From positions 32,421-96,420 of the forward strand of contig NZ_RCBY01000003.1 of assembly GCF_003838195.1 (NCBI RefSeq): 64,000 bases of DNA, written 5' to 3'. The position numbers and the translations under genes were made by a program. Shown piece after piece: positions 27,020 through 35,312 of the stretch (its first letter is position 1; each line of letters opens with the position of its first letter). This stretch comes from Okeania hirsuta (lineage in GTDB: Bacteria > Cyanobacteriota > Cyanobacteriia > Cyanobacteriales > Microcoleaceae). Under the pieces are notes generated by a model, which did no database searches, had not been told where the DNA came from, and saw only the letters and a program-made list of their open reading frames with translations.

Positions 27020-27427
27020 ATGAAGAACCAACAAAAAATATACCGACATGGCAACCATTCGGTAGGTTTGGCCCACGTCCATTTAGTCTGGATTCCCAAG
27101 AGGCGCAAGAAAGTTTTAGTGGGCCAAGTAAAAATAAGATTGGCAGCTATCTTATCGGAAGTTGCCACAGAAAAAGGTTGGTTAATTAAAGGATTGGAAA
27201 TAGCGCCAGACCACGTTCATGTATTGGTAGAGCATGGGTCCGACCTAGCAATTCATAAAATAGTCAAAGCTTTAAAAGGTAGGTCATCGAGACTGTTGCG
27301 ACTGGAGTTTCCTCAGCTATGCAAACTGCCTAGTTTATGGACTCACAGCTATTTTTATGACACTACGGGGAAGGTCAGCACCGCTAAGATTTTGGAATAC
27401 ATTAATGACCCTGATCACGGCGGTTGA
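27020..27427 (+). CDS. tnpA: TnpA, Y1 HUH transposase of IS200/IS605
   Basis: 135 aa. The HUH motif is H65-V-H67 (APDHVHVLVE) and the catalytic tyrosine Y127 (KILEYINDPDH), the same residue number as in well-studied IS608. The fold markers HSVGLAHVHLVWIPKRRKKV and GRSSRLLRLEF are present. The protein excises and inserts single-stranded DNA, acting as a dimer on subterminal hairpins. It appears intact; its last codons overlap the CGGCGGTT hairpin at 27418-27435. It can possibly still move the element although tnpB is dead. Confidence 0.93.
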   Translation: MKNQQKIYRHGNHSVGLAHVHLVWIPKRRKKVLVGQVKIRLAAILSEVATEKGWLIKGLEIAPDHVHVLVEHGSDLAIHKIVKALKGRSSRLLRLEFPQLCKLPSLWTHSYFYDTTGKVSTAKILEYINDPDHGG

Positions 27428-27480
27428 AACCGCCGCTCGTTTTTCCGCCCCGAACTAAAGTTACGGGGCTACCAAACTCC

Positions 27481-27726
27481 CGAAATTTTTCCGTGTTAAG
27501 GACTTATTCCACACTCATAAAGACCGGAGATTATTTCATAGTTGAAGATGGCATATGCCATCACGGATTGCCTGTAGGACCCAAGTCTGGTCCTTATGAA
27601 GCCATTGAAGCTTTTGTAAATGAGAATTCTGATTTTGAAATTGACAGGGGTAGAGAATCTTTTCTCATAACATGGAACCCTAAAGGTTATCTGAGACGAA
27701 GAACTCACAGCGATGAAAATCCTTAA
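27481..27726 (+). pseudogene. CmcI-like hydroxylase/methyltransferase, C-terminal fragment
   Basis: The frame YSTLIKTGDYFIVEDGICHH, GPKSGPYEAIEAFVNENSDF and SFLITWNPKGYLRR matches the C-terminal third of CmcI/rhamnosyl O-methyltransferase-type proteins (SAM-dependent, Rossmann fold). VED and the P-x-G-P-x-x-A-I-x-x-F element are typical. The first codons (PPLVFPPR) come from the IS605 end. The N-terminal two thirds are absent on the far side of the IS, so this is a remnant. Confidence 0.75.
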
Positions 27727-27782
27727 TAATAGAGTTGTTGGGAAATAAGGTAAAATGAGCAAATAATAAATTGGTCAGAAAA

Positions 27783-28665
27783 ATGCTAAATATTGAACGA
27801 GCCTTAAAACAAGACAGGTTACTCAGAGCATTAACAGGATTAAACCGTAAAGCAGATTACACTTTGTTGAAGCCCTTTAATCAAATGTATGAGCAAACAT
27901 TGCTCTTGAAACCTGGTCAACGCTCTGTTGGAGGAGGCCGTAAGGCTCGTTTACGCACCACTCAAGACAAATTATTCTACATTCTCTTCTACTTTAAATG
28001 TTATCCAACCTTTGATGTAGCCAGCATCTTGTTTGATATTGATCGCAGCCAGGCACATCATTGGGTTCATCGTTTACAACCTATTTTAGAAGCCACCCTG
28101 GGAGAAAAAAAAGTACTACCCGAGCGTCAAATTAATTGTGTCCAAGTATTTATAGAGCGTTTCCCTGGAGTAGAACGAGTAATTATGGATGGCACAGAAC
28201 GGCCAGTGCAACGACCCACTGACTCAGAAAAACAAAAACTGAATTATTCGGGAAAAAAAAACGTCTAACTCGCAAACATCTAGCAGCAGTAGACCAAAAT
28301 CAGCAAGTGTTAGTATTAACTCAGGCACGAGAAGGAAAGTTACATTCAGGAAAAATTCCATGACTCACAAAAGCTAATAGGAAATATACCGGTCGTGATA
28401 CCAATTGAAGTGGATAGTGGTTTTCAAGGTATTCAACACCAGTATGAAAATATCCGTATCCCCCATAAAAAGCCAAAGGGAGGACAATTAAGTGAGCAAC
28501 AAAAATCGGAAAATCGGAAATTGAGCAAATCAAGGGTGATATGTGAAAACGCCTTTGCGGGTGTCAAACGTTATGGAGCTGTCAGCCAAATTTACTGTAA
28601 TCACGCTTATTGATTTTGATGACAAATTGATAGACTTGTCGCTTTATAACTTAAAAAATACCTAA
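27783..28665 (+). pseudogene. IS5-family (DDE) transposase, frameshifted
   Basis: N-terminal part (MLNIERALKQDRLLRALTGL, HTH LRTTQDKLFYILFYFKCYPT, SQAHHWVHRLQP) and the first Asp (VIMDGTERPVQRP) are intact to 28268. It then continues in other frames: KHLAAVDQNQQVLVLTQARE, then DSGFQGIQHQYENI (second Asp), KPKGGQLSEQQKSENRKLSK and SRVICENAFAGVKRYG (Glu). At least two frameshifts at about 28250 and 28350. About 290 residues in all, the usual length, but inactive. Confidence 0.88.
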
Positions 28666-28878
28666 AAACCTTGTTCTGTAAGGATTGTAGCTATTGGAAG
28701 GCAATAATGCTTGGAATTATTGCTCTGTCTAGGTTAGAGTGATTTTTTCCCTTTATTTAGCGACAACTCTAATGTTAACAGCAACTGGATGGCTGGAACT
28801 TATACCTGATAGCAGCATAAATAATTAAATTACTAACAAAATATATCTGTTTTCATTTTCGTTTTTCCCCACCTCAGT

Positions 28879-28993
28879 TATAGCGCTGTGCGCAGGCAAC
28901 AGGCAACAGGAGGAATAAAAGACCGATAGTATAAGACTTTTAGCTATTGGACAGTTCTTGTAATTTGTAAATATGCCAGCGCACATTGCTATA
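28879..28993. repeat. MITE family B, copy 2 (115 bp)
   Basis: The ends TATAGCGCTGTGCGCAGGCA (28879) and TGCCAGCGCACATTGCTATA (28974-28993) match the copy at 17567-17699. The interior AGGCAACAGGAGGAATAAAA and TTTTAGCTATTGGACA is also shared. Its right end touches the IS5-type terminal repeat. Confidence 0.88.
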
Positions 28994-29009
28994 TTTCCCA
29001 ACAACTCTA

Positions 29010-29342
29010 CTAAACCAACACTCAGATGTTCCTATCGTAAGGCACATCAAGGTTAAAGGTAATAAATCACCCTTTGACGGTGACTGGACTTATTGGGGTA
29101 GCAGAATTGGCAAACATCCAGGCGTAAGGAAGGAAGTAACAACGCTACTTAAGCGACAAAAAGGTAAATGCGCATCTTGTGGATTACACTTTAGACCAAC
29201 GGATTTAATCGAAGTTGACCACATCGTTCCCTGGTCTGAAGGCGGTGATAACACCTATAAAAACAAACAACTGTTGCACCGACATTGCCACGACGTTAAA
29301 ACTGCCGAGGATTTAAAAGCAGTGAACCATAGGACTCATTAA
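29010..29342 (+). pseudogene. Group II intron maturase, C-terminal HNH part
   Basis: The frame VPIVRHIKVKGNKSPFDGDW, TYWGSRIGKHPGVRKEVTTL, CASCGLHFRPTDLIEVDHIV and GDNTYKNKQLLHRHCHDVKT is the C-terminal HNH endonuclease domain of an intron-encoded reverse transcriptase. Zinc cysteines (CASC), the EVDHIVPWSEGG catalytic His and the HRHCHD close are intact. The reverse transcriptase and maturase parts are gone; the frame is fused to IS-end DNA at 29009. This protein alone would be only a C-terminal nuclease. Confidence 0.9.
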
Positions 29343-29480
29343 ATCCAAAGTGGAATTTTAAGGGTGTACCCATGACAAGGGACGTTTAAGAGAGGAGCCG
29401 TGATGAGGTGAAAGTCTCACGTCCGGTTCTGAAGACAAGCAGACCCTATAAAGGGCAACTGGAAATGGGTTTGCTTAGTT
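29343..29480 (+). ncRNA. Group II intron 3' end (domains V-VI)
   Basis: GAGCCGTGATGAGGTGAAAG (29395) followed by TCTCACGTCCGGTTCTG is a clear domain V hairpin: the GAGCCG strand pairs with CGGTTCT and the GAAA tetraloop-like turn is central. Domain VI follows near 29440-29475. The intron 5' part, including domain I, is missing, so no splicing is possible. The exon boundary should be close to 29480. Confidence 0.85.
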
Positions 29481-29490
29481 TAACTATACT

Positions 29491-29721
29491 TGGAATTTGC
29501 TGTAAAATATTAGTCGCTACTGTTAAAAGACTCAAAGAATCAACTTCTGACTTCTGACTTCTGACTTCTGACTTCTACTAGCGGATGCTATTTTGATAAA
29601 GCTGTTCAGCAATCTTTCCAACTTCTTCATAACTTAATAAGATTGTTTCCATCAATATTATGCTCCCAAAAAAGGATTGTCTGTCTATAATAGCAAAAGA
29701 AAGTATTTATAGGATAGTGCC
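29491..29721. repeat. TGACTTC heptamers between intron and TA pair
   Basis: TGACTTC is repeated four times at 29548-29578. Just beyond it, DNA reads CAGCAATCTTTCCAACTTC and may be a fragment of some gene, but nothing can be named. Confidence 0.5.
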
Positions 29722-29889
29722 ATGAACCAAATAACTATACAACTATCAAAAGAACAATACAAATGTATCCAACAAATTGCCAACCAGCAGAAAACCTCAC
29801 CGGAGAAAATTCTAGAATCAAAAATTGCTGAATGGTTACAGGAATCTCAAACTGACTTTAATCTAGCAGCTAACTTATGTATTAACTAA
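29722..29889 (+). CDS. Antitoxin partner of Doc, 55 aa
   Basis: 55 aa (MNQITIQLSKEQYKCIQQIA). A short strand (ITIQL) followed by two helices is the ribbon-helix-helix pattern of small antitoxins, and SPEKILESKIAEWLQES supports that. It ends 27 bp before the Doc-type toxin on the same strand. Expected role: dimeric DNA-binding antitoxin that represses its own operon and neutralises the toxin through its C-terminus. AGGATAGTGCC lies before the ATG. Confidence 0.75.
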   Translation: MNQITIQLSKEQYKCIQQIANQQKTSPEKILESKIAEWLQESQTDFNLAANLCIN

Positions 29890-29916
29890 AAATTCTGAAC
29901 TCTATAAGCGGTTAGT

Positions 29917-30318
29917 ATGACTCGCGATCTGAGCCTATCAGAAATTATGGAACTGCATCAGCAAATCATTACCCAAACAGGAGGAGCTAATAGTTTACGC
30001 GATCGCCCTGCTTTAGAATCAGCAGTAGCACAACCAGCAGCGACATTTTCTGGACAAGACTTATATCCAACTGTCATTGATAAAGCTGCTGCCCTCGGTT
30101 TTTTGATGATCATGAACCATCCTTTTATTGATGGTAACAAACGAACAGGACACGCAGCAATGGAAGTTTTTTTCATCCTGAATGGACTAGAAATTAATGC
30201 TTCTGTGGACGAACAAGAACAAGTTATTTTAGCAGTAGCTTCTGGAGAATTAAATCGAGAAGCATTCACCCGATGGCTACAAGCTCATATTAAAACCATC
30301 TCTCAAACTGAACTATAA
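29917..30318 (+). CDS. doc: Doc/Fic-family toxin (death-on-curing)
   Basis: 133 aa. The Fic/Doc active-site motif is H68-PFIDGNKRTG (NHPFIDGNKRTGHA), and the start LSLSEIMELHQQIITQTGG and RDRPALESAVAQP are typical of Doc, which is usually 125-135 aa. Doc phosphorylates EF-Tu and stops translation unless bound by its antitoxin. It forms a two-gene operon with the 55-aa protein upstream, and a terminator hairpin follows at 30375. It lies between dead mobile elements and hupL and may stabilise this unstable region, which is an inference. Confidence 0.92.
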   Translation: MTRDLSLSEIMELHQQIITQTGGANSLRDRPALESAVAQPAATFSGQDLYPTVIDKAAALGFLMIMNHPFIDGNKRTGHAAMEVFFILNGLEINASVDEQEQVILAVASGELNREAFTRWLQAHIKTISQTEL

Positions 30319-30374
30319 CTAAAGCCAACTAATAACCTTTATTCTTTAGCTAAAAAATGTTTAGAGTCACAATA

Positions 30375-30402
30375 GGGACGCTGCATCCAACGTCCTTTTT
30401 TT
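30375..30402 (+). terminator. Terminator of the Doc operon
   Basis: GGGACG and CGTCC (30375-30395) pair around CTGCATCCAA, followed by a run of seven T. The hairpin lies 57 bp after the doc stop codon. Confidence 0.75.
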
Positions 30403-30443
30403 ACCTGTTCGCTGACTGCTGATAGCTGAAAGCTGACAGCTAA

Positions 30444-32048
30444 TTATGATGTCCTAAACCTTGCTAACTCTTCCCCAGTCTTAGCATCATGAGCGTGAAC
30501 GGTACACACCAAACAAGAATCAAAAGACCGAGCAACATGACCGACTTCCACAGGGTCATTCACATCAGCAATAGGAATACCCACTAATGCCTCCTCAATA
30601 GGTCCGCGCACCCCTTGACCGTCACGGGGTCCGACATTCCAAGTAGTCGGTGCAATAACCTGATAATTCTTAATCTTACCGCCTTCTATTTCCACCCAAT
30701 GACAGAGGGAACCACGACTAGCGTTAGTGGCACCCCAACCACGACCATCCTTTTCTTCAGGCTTAATATACCAAGGATCGCGCAACTTAAACTCCCGCAA
30801 ACAACGTTCGGTTTCACGGTACAATTTAGTTAGTTCGTGCATTCTGGCAAACACGCGCAAATGTACGCTCGGTACCCCCATTTTCTTGAACATATCTAAA
30901 ACTAAACCGTCTTTGTACTGCCAACTTTCCCCATGGTCGCCACCTGATATCAATTCCCGCGCTAAAGCACCAACTTCCATCCGACCTAAGTCTTGGTGAG
31001 ATACAGCAGTTGACCAAGAATAAGCACCGTCAAAGTCAATATCATTATTAGGAATAGGTACGGTAGTGCGGTCAAAAGGATGTACATCTCCATCACCCTC
31101 GTTATACCAAGCGTGGGCAGTATTCTCCCGGGTAAAAGTATGCTCCATCAATTGATGAATATCTGTAGTGCTATCGTAGACACCACTTTTCATAATCATA
31201 GCAGCGTTCCGACCTTCAATAGTTGGGCGTTGATATTTGTCTTCGTGAGGCAAGTATCCCCAACTCATATATTTACCGACACCGGCACCAATTTTATCTA
31301 AACCAATATTCAGACCCATACGCCAATAGAAACCCAGGTCAGAACTAGCATGAGCGGGATTTTCATCCAACCATTCCATGAAATCGTCATAAGTTTGAAT
31401 CTGTTCAAACCTGTCAATGGAACAACCTAACCATATTGGTTCTAACCAGTTAGTGCGGTAATATTCCAACATTGCCCAGGCGCGGGTAACATCGGTGAGA
31501 GTGGGAGCGCACATGACACCACCGGGAACCATGAAACTAGAGTGAGGCCATTGACCGCCGAATAGAGCGTATATTTCTACAGGTTTTGCTGCAACAGTAA
31601 TACCTGGTTCGTAGGATGTACCTGTGAATGCTGCGAAACGTTTGCAAGCTTCCTCGTAGAATGGGCTATTTTGATATTTTTTGTTTGTTAGGTCGATCGC
31701 GTATAACCCATAAAAGTAACGTGGATGACTTTGGAGAGTTTCTACAAGTTGACCGAGGTTACGAGCAAGGATAGCGTTACGAGGTACTTCTGTTTGCCAA
31801 GCTGTATCTAACGCCCAGGAAGCACAGGTGAGGTGAGAAGCACCGCAAATTCCACAAATTCTGGGGGTGACAATGAGACCAGCTTTAGGGTCTTTGCCTT
31901 TGAGGATGACTTCAAAACCTCGAAACATTTGTGCTTGAGTCCAAGCGTTGGTTACATATCCGTCTTGAATGTCAACTCTTACATCTAGGTCGCCTTCAAC
32001 GCGCCCCACGGGGGAAATGTCTAATGTTTGTACTTTAGTTTGAACCAT
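30444..32048 (-). CDS. hupL: Uptake [NiFe]-hydrogenase large subunit
   Basis: 534 aa, the usual length for cyanobacterial HupL. Nickel ligands: C65 and C68 (TPRICGICGASH) and C512 and C515 (DSCLVCTVH). The last 16 residues (AHDAKTGEELARFRTS) form the tail removed by HupW after H518. With HupS it oxidises H2 released by nitrogenase, at the cytoplasmic face of the membrane. The frame is intact: no excision element such as the one known in some heterocystous hupL genes. It lies 329 bp downstream of hupS on the same strand. Group 2a-type uptake enzyme, inferred from the missing Tat leader on HupS. Confidence 0.97.
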   Translation of the reverse strand: MVQTKVQTLDISPVGRVEGDLDVRVDIQDGYVTNAWTQAQMFRGFEVILKGKDPKAGLIVTPRICGICGASHLTCASWALDTAWQTEVPRNAILARNLGQLVETLQSHPRYFYGLYAIDLTNKKYQNSPFYEEACKRFAAFTGTSYEPGITVAAKPVEIYALFGGQWPHSSFMVPGGVMCAPTLTDVTRAWAMLEYYRTNWLEPIWLGCSIDRFEQIQTYDDFMEWLDENPAHASSDLGFYWRMGLNIGLDKIGAGVGKYMSWGYLPHEDKYQRPTIEGRNAAMIMKSGVYDSTTDIHQLMEHTFTRENTAHAWYNEGDGDVHPFDRTTVPIPNNDIDFDGAYSWSTAVSHQDLGRMEVGALARELISGGDHGESWQYKDGLVLDMFKKMGVPSVHLRVFARMHELTKLYRETERCLREFKLRDPWYIKPEEKDGRGWGATNASRGSLCHWVEIEGGKIKNYQVIAPTTWNVGPRDGQGVRGPIEEALVGIPIADVNDPVEVGHVARSFDSCLVCTVHAHDAKTGEELARFRTS

Positions 32049-32377
32049 TTTTTTAGTTATCAGTTATCAGTAGCTATAGCTTGTGTAGGTTGGGTTAAGC
32101 GACAGCGCAATCCAACAAACAATATTAAATCTCATGTCCAAAGCTCGTAGAATTGCTCTAGCTCTATCTATCTTCGGGCTAAAGCTCTACTACAAACAAA
32201 AGCTTTTTTTAGGACTTAGGCAGAAACCTGGTTGCTGGAGGAATTAGTGAATAAACCCGGTTTGTTGTTTAGGTGCGTAAGTCTTGTTATGTTGGGTTTC
32301 GTTCCTCAACCCAACCTACAAAGCTTTTTTGAGTCCTGTTATGTTGGGTTTCGTTGCCTCAAACCAACCTACAAATT
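32049..32377. repeat. hupS-hupL intergenic, repeat-filled
   Basis: Unusually long for a hupSL spacer. It holds three pieces of the GTAGGTTGGGTT MITE family: GTAGGTTGGGTTAAGCG at 32083, ATGTTGGGTTTCGTTCC ... AACCCAACCTAC at 32289-32320, and ATGTTGGGTTTCGTTGCC ... ACCAACCTAC at 32340-32372. Such hairpins between hupS and hupL could attenuate or stabilise the messenger. No separate promoter was recognised. Confidence 0.7.
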
Positions 32378-33340
32378 TTAAACTGTAAAGAAATCTTCTT
32401 CTGCCCAAGCGGGAGTTGAATCTTTAGCAACGATACTTAGCAGAGCATAGTCTTTACGGTTGACTCCCGTCGGTAATTCTTTGGGAACTCCCATGACTGT
32501 TTGAGTATTGAATACTGTTCCCGGTGCGAGGTCATGGAATGGAAATTCTGGTTCCGTACAACCTAAACATGGCATTCCTGCACGAGTCTTAGACGAAACT
32601 CGGTTCCACAAAATACGGTTACAGGAAGAGTGAGTCATCGGTCCGCGACAACCCAAGTCATAGAATAGACATCCTTGACGCTGCCCGAAATCTGAAGTTG
32701 AAGCTTTATAAGCAAAGTGAACGTTGCGAGTACAACCTGTTTGAGTAAAGCTTTTGAAAAATGTTTCGGGGCGGTGAAATTCGTCTAAGGTAATGTCATC
32801 AAGTCTGCCAGTAGCAACCGCTACTAATATTTGGGAAATCCAATCTGGGTGCGCGGGGCAACCGGGAATATTGATAACAGGATATCCAGCTTTACTTTTG
32901 AAGTCTTCTCCTAAAAATCCGCCTTTTTTCCGTTTGAGAAATTGCAAACCTTCAGATTCACTGGGGTTTGGTGACATTGCAGGAATACCGCCATAAGTAG
33001 CGCAGTCTCCCACTGCCACGACGAAACCTGCAACTTCGGATAATTCTTTAACCCAATCTTTCATCGGGCGATCGGCAAAACGGTTCCATTCTCCCGTACC
33101 ATTGGGAGCGTTAATTATTGTTCCTTCGTATACTAAAATATCTAAATGTATTTTTCCCGAAATACAATCTTTTAATAATTGTTGGACGTTTGTACCAAGT
33201 TCAAATCCTAAAGAAGGATGCCAAAGTACATTAATGCCAAAGTCTGTGATTAGGTCACAAATATTTGGTTCTTCAGCATTGAGAAATGATATGGTATTGC
33301 CAGAACAGGCTCCACCTTGAAGCCACAGTAGATTGATCAT
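32378..33340 (-). CDS. hupS: Uptake [NiFe]-hydrogenase small subunit
   Basis: 320 aa, normal length for cyanobacterial HupS. It begins NLLWLQGGACSGNTISFLNA with C12 for the proximal cluster and has no Tat signal peptide. Other cluster ligands: VGDCATYGGIPA, the INIPGCPAHPDW block, and SCNRILWN with GMPCLGCTEPEFPF. These hold three Fe-S clusters that carry electrons from the HupL active site to the photosynthetic/respiratory chain. The ATG follows GGGGAGA. hupS precedes hupL in transcription. I could not find a perfect GTA-N8-TAC NtcA site in the 200 bp upstream. Confidence 0.97.
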   Translation of the reverse strand: MINLLWLQGGACSGNTISFLNAEEPNICDLITDFGINVLWHPSLGFELGTNVQQLLKDCISGKIHLDILVYEGTIINAPNGTGEWNRFADRPMKDWVKELSEVAGFVVAVGDCATYGGIPAMSPNPSESEGLQFLKRKKGGFLGEDFKSKAGYPVINIPGCPAHPDWISQILVAVATGRLDDITLDEFHRPETFFKSFTQTGCTRNVHFAYKASTSDFGQRQGCLFYDLGCRGPMTHSSCNRILWNRVSSKTRAGMPCLGCTEPEFPFHDLAPGTVFNTQTVMGVPKELPTGVNRKDYALLSIVAKDSTPAWAEEDFFTV

Positions 33341-34276
33341 TCTCCCCGATTCTCCTCTCTTTTGTCTGAGGTTGAAATGGGATTTACGATTAGCACTTGT
33401 CGCACCCTAATTCAACCTTTATGGAATTATAAAGGGGATATAATGACAATTTTCCATTTCTTTACGAAATTCTTTATTATTGATTAATTGTTAGTTTAAC
33501 TAATTTTTATTTGGTTGCTTTTGATACTTTATTTTCAAAGTTTTATTGCTATGGAAGAAGGCAGAAATAAGAAGAAAGAAGGAAAAATCTTGCGTTGTCT
33601 GAGTTTTAAATTTTTGATATGCCAAATACAATCATGGCGACTACTATAAGAAAATCGGCATTGCTGAATTAAGGTATGAAAGTAAGTTTATCGGTAATAG
33701 GGAATAGGGAACAGGGAACAGGGAACAGTTAATATTAACAAGTAGTTCAAACAATCCCAAATTATCAAATCATACCTAGAATCAGCAACGCCAGAAAATC
33801 TTGAGAAAAACTAAAATTAAGTTGTCCTAGATTTTCTGAAATTTTCTACATATCAGGAGTATTTAGCATCCCAGACTTTAACTCCGTTCTTAGAAATATA
33901 TCTTCTTTCAATATTCGACCCCTCAATTCGATTACTAAATGCTAAACTTCTTGAAAGTTATACCAAATTCAAAAAAGGTAGTTACATCTTAATTTGTGAT
34001 TTATTGCTACAATTAAAAATTGTATATATCCATAAAATGTCAAAATAAAGCATTTTTTCCTCTTTTTTATCTAGTTTTTCTTTCCCTTTTGCCTGTTGCC
34101 TGTGTCGAGACTGTAGTAATTTTCTATGAAATTGGTATGATCTAACGCTTAGAAATATCTTTGTGTTACATTGTCATAAGCATCACACATTATTTTGTAA
34201 TGCTCAAGTATACTCATGCCCAATATATCTACCCATTAGTCCCGGAAAATATCAGGAAATGCTTAGTTGAAATAAA
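33341..34276. other. Long non-coding DNA upstream of hupS
   Basis: Should contain the hupS promoter on the minus strand, but no sure -10/-35 or NtcA site is seen. GGGAACA heptamers lie at 33705-33728. The remainder is AT-rich with no recognisable gene on either strand. Confidence 0.4.
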
Positions 34277-34414
34277 TAGACATCTCCAAAAATCCAAAAT
34301 AAAATCAATTATCACACATAAATTATCAATTCTTTCCCCTCCTGGGAGGGGGAGGGGCGAGGGGTGGGTTCCCTACTGCCTACAGCAAAGCTGCCTCTTT
34401 TCTGGAGATGTCTA
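34277..34414. repeat. MITE family A, copy 2 (138 bp)
   Basis: The ends TAGACATCTCC and CTGGAGATGTCTA are inverted; the interior shares AAATAAAATCAAT, the CCTCCTGGGAGGGG hairpin and CTCTTTT with copies at 17253 and 47304. Confidence 0.9.
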
Positions 34415-34700
34415 ATAGGCGATCGCTATGAATTGACAGTGCTGAGAAAAAATCGGGGAGTTATATCAAATCCGCTAGGGTTCGGTATAAAAAAATGTTT
34501 CATCTTCGCTAACGTCGCAAATATTTCTAAATTCTCTTTCCTCCTGACTCCTGAGGACTGATATCAAATCCGGTTGAACACTTATTAGAATTGTTGGGGG
34601 GAGTAGGGGAGTAGGGGAGATTGAATGCTTGAAGTATAGTTATAAACATATACTATATAACCTATATAACCGGATTCTATATGACTCCTAATTAACTATC

Positions 34701-34952
<252 letters not shown>

Positions 34953-34959
34953 TACCAAT

Positions 34960-35126
34960 GCTACCGGATTTGATATTATTCTCTTCGGTAGTTTCAAACA
35001 CAGGATAAAGATGTTGCAGTTTGACTCTAGTATCGTCAGTAGAGAAATGCCAAATGACCTTACTAGCAGTTTGATTACGCTCTTGACTCCATACTTCTAA
35101 CTTTTTGTGCAACTGCTCAATAGATT
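34960..35126 (-). pseudogene. IS630-family transposase, C-terminal fragment
   Basis: The minus strand reads QSIEQLHKKLEVWSQERNQT, ASKVIWHFSTDDTRVKLQHL and YPVFETTEE. This is the C-terminus of a cyanobacterial IS630-type DDE transposase: the WHFSTDDARVKLQHLYP ending is characteristic. Only about 55 residues remain. Its outer end runs into the MITE copy at 34952. No gene is seen in 35127-35312. Confidence 0.7.
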
Positions 35127-35312
35127 GCTACTGCCAAAAATTTTTACCTCCAGAGAGTTTTAAATTGCTGTATCAATTATTAAGATTTATAGCTATTCAA
35201 AAATTATTTGTTGAGGCCATTAGTCCCGGAGTCTTAAGAAAATTTTATATGTATATAGTGTGTTTTTCCAATATAATAAAAATCCTTAACTGTATATAGA
35301 GTGCATTATTAA

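Larger units (their letters stand above)
25672..27473. mobile_element. IS200/IS605-type insertion sequence
   Basis: Divergent tnpA (plus) and tnpB (minus, broken) with 44 bp between their starts. Subterminal hairpins expected for this family are seen on both sides: CTGCG...CGCAG at 25672-25692 near the tnpB end and CGGCGGTT-GA-AACCGCCG at 27418-27435 plus CCCCG...CGGGG at 27448-27468 near the tnpA end. There are no inverted terminal repeats, as usual for Y1 transposition. It splits a CmcI-like gene, whose 3' part follows directly. Exact ends cannot be fixed. Confidence 0.85.
27730..29009. mobile_element. IS5-type element, compound or enlarged
   Basis: TAGAGTTGTTGGGAAATA (27730-27747) is repeated exactly, inverted, at 28992-29009. 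A less perfect inverted end, CCCTTTATTTAGCGACAACT, lies at 28749-28768, only 85 bp after the transposase; 27730-28771 (about 1.04 kb) would be the usual IS5 size. The extra 240 bp holds MITE family B copy 2. So either the MITE landed in a longer element or two elements are nested. It separates the CmcI fragment from a group II intron 3' end. Confidence 0.75.

Noticed and set aside
33341..33600. NtcA-binding site upstream of hupS
   Set aside because: I looked for GTA-N8-TAC within 250 bp on the minus strand and found none that is convincing.
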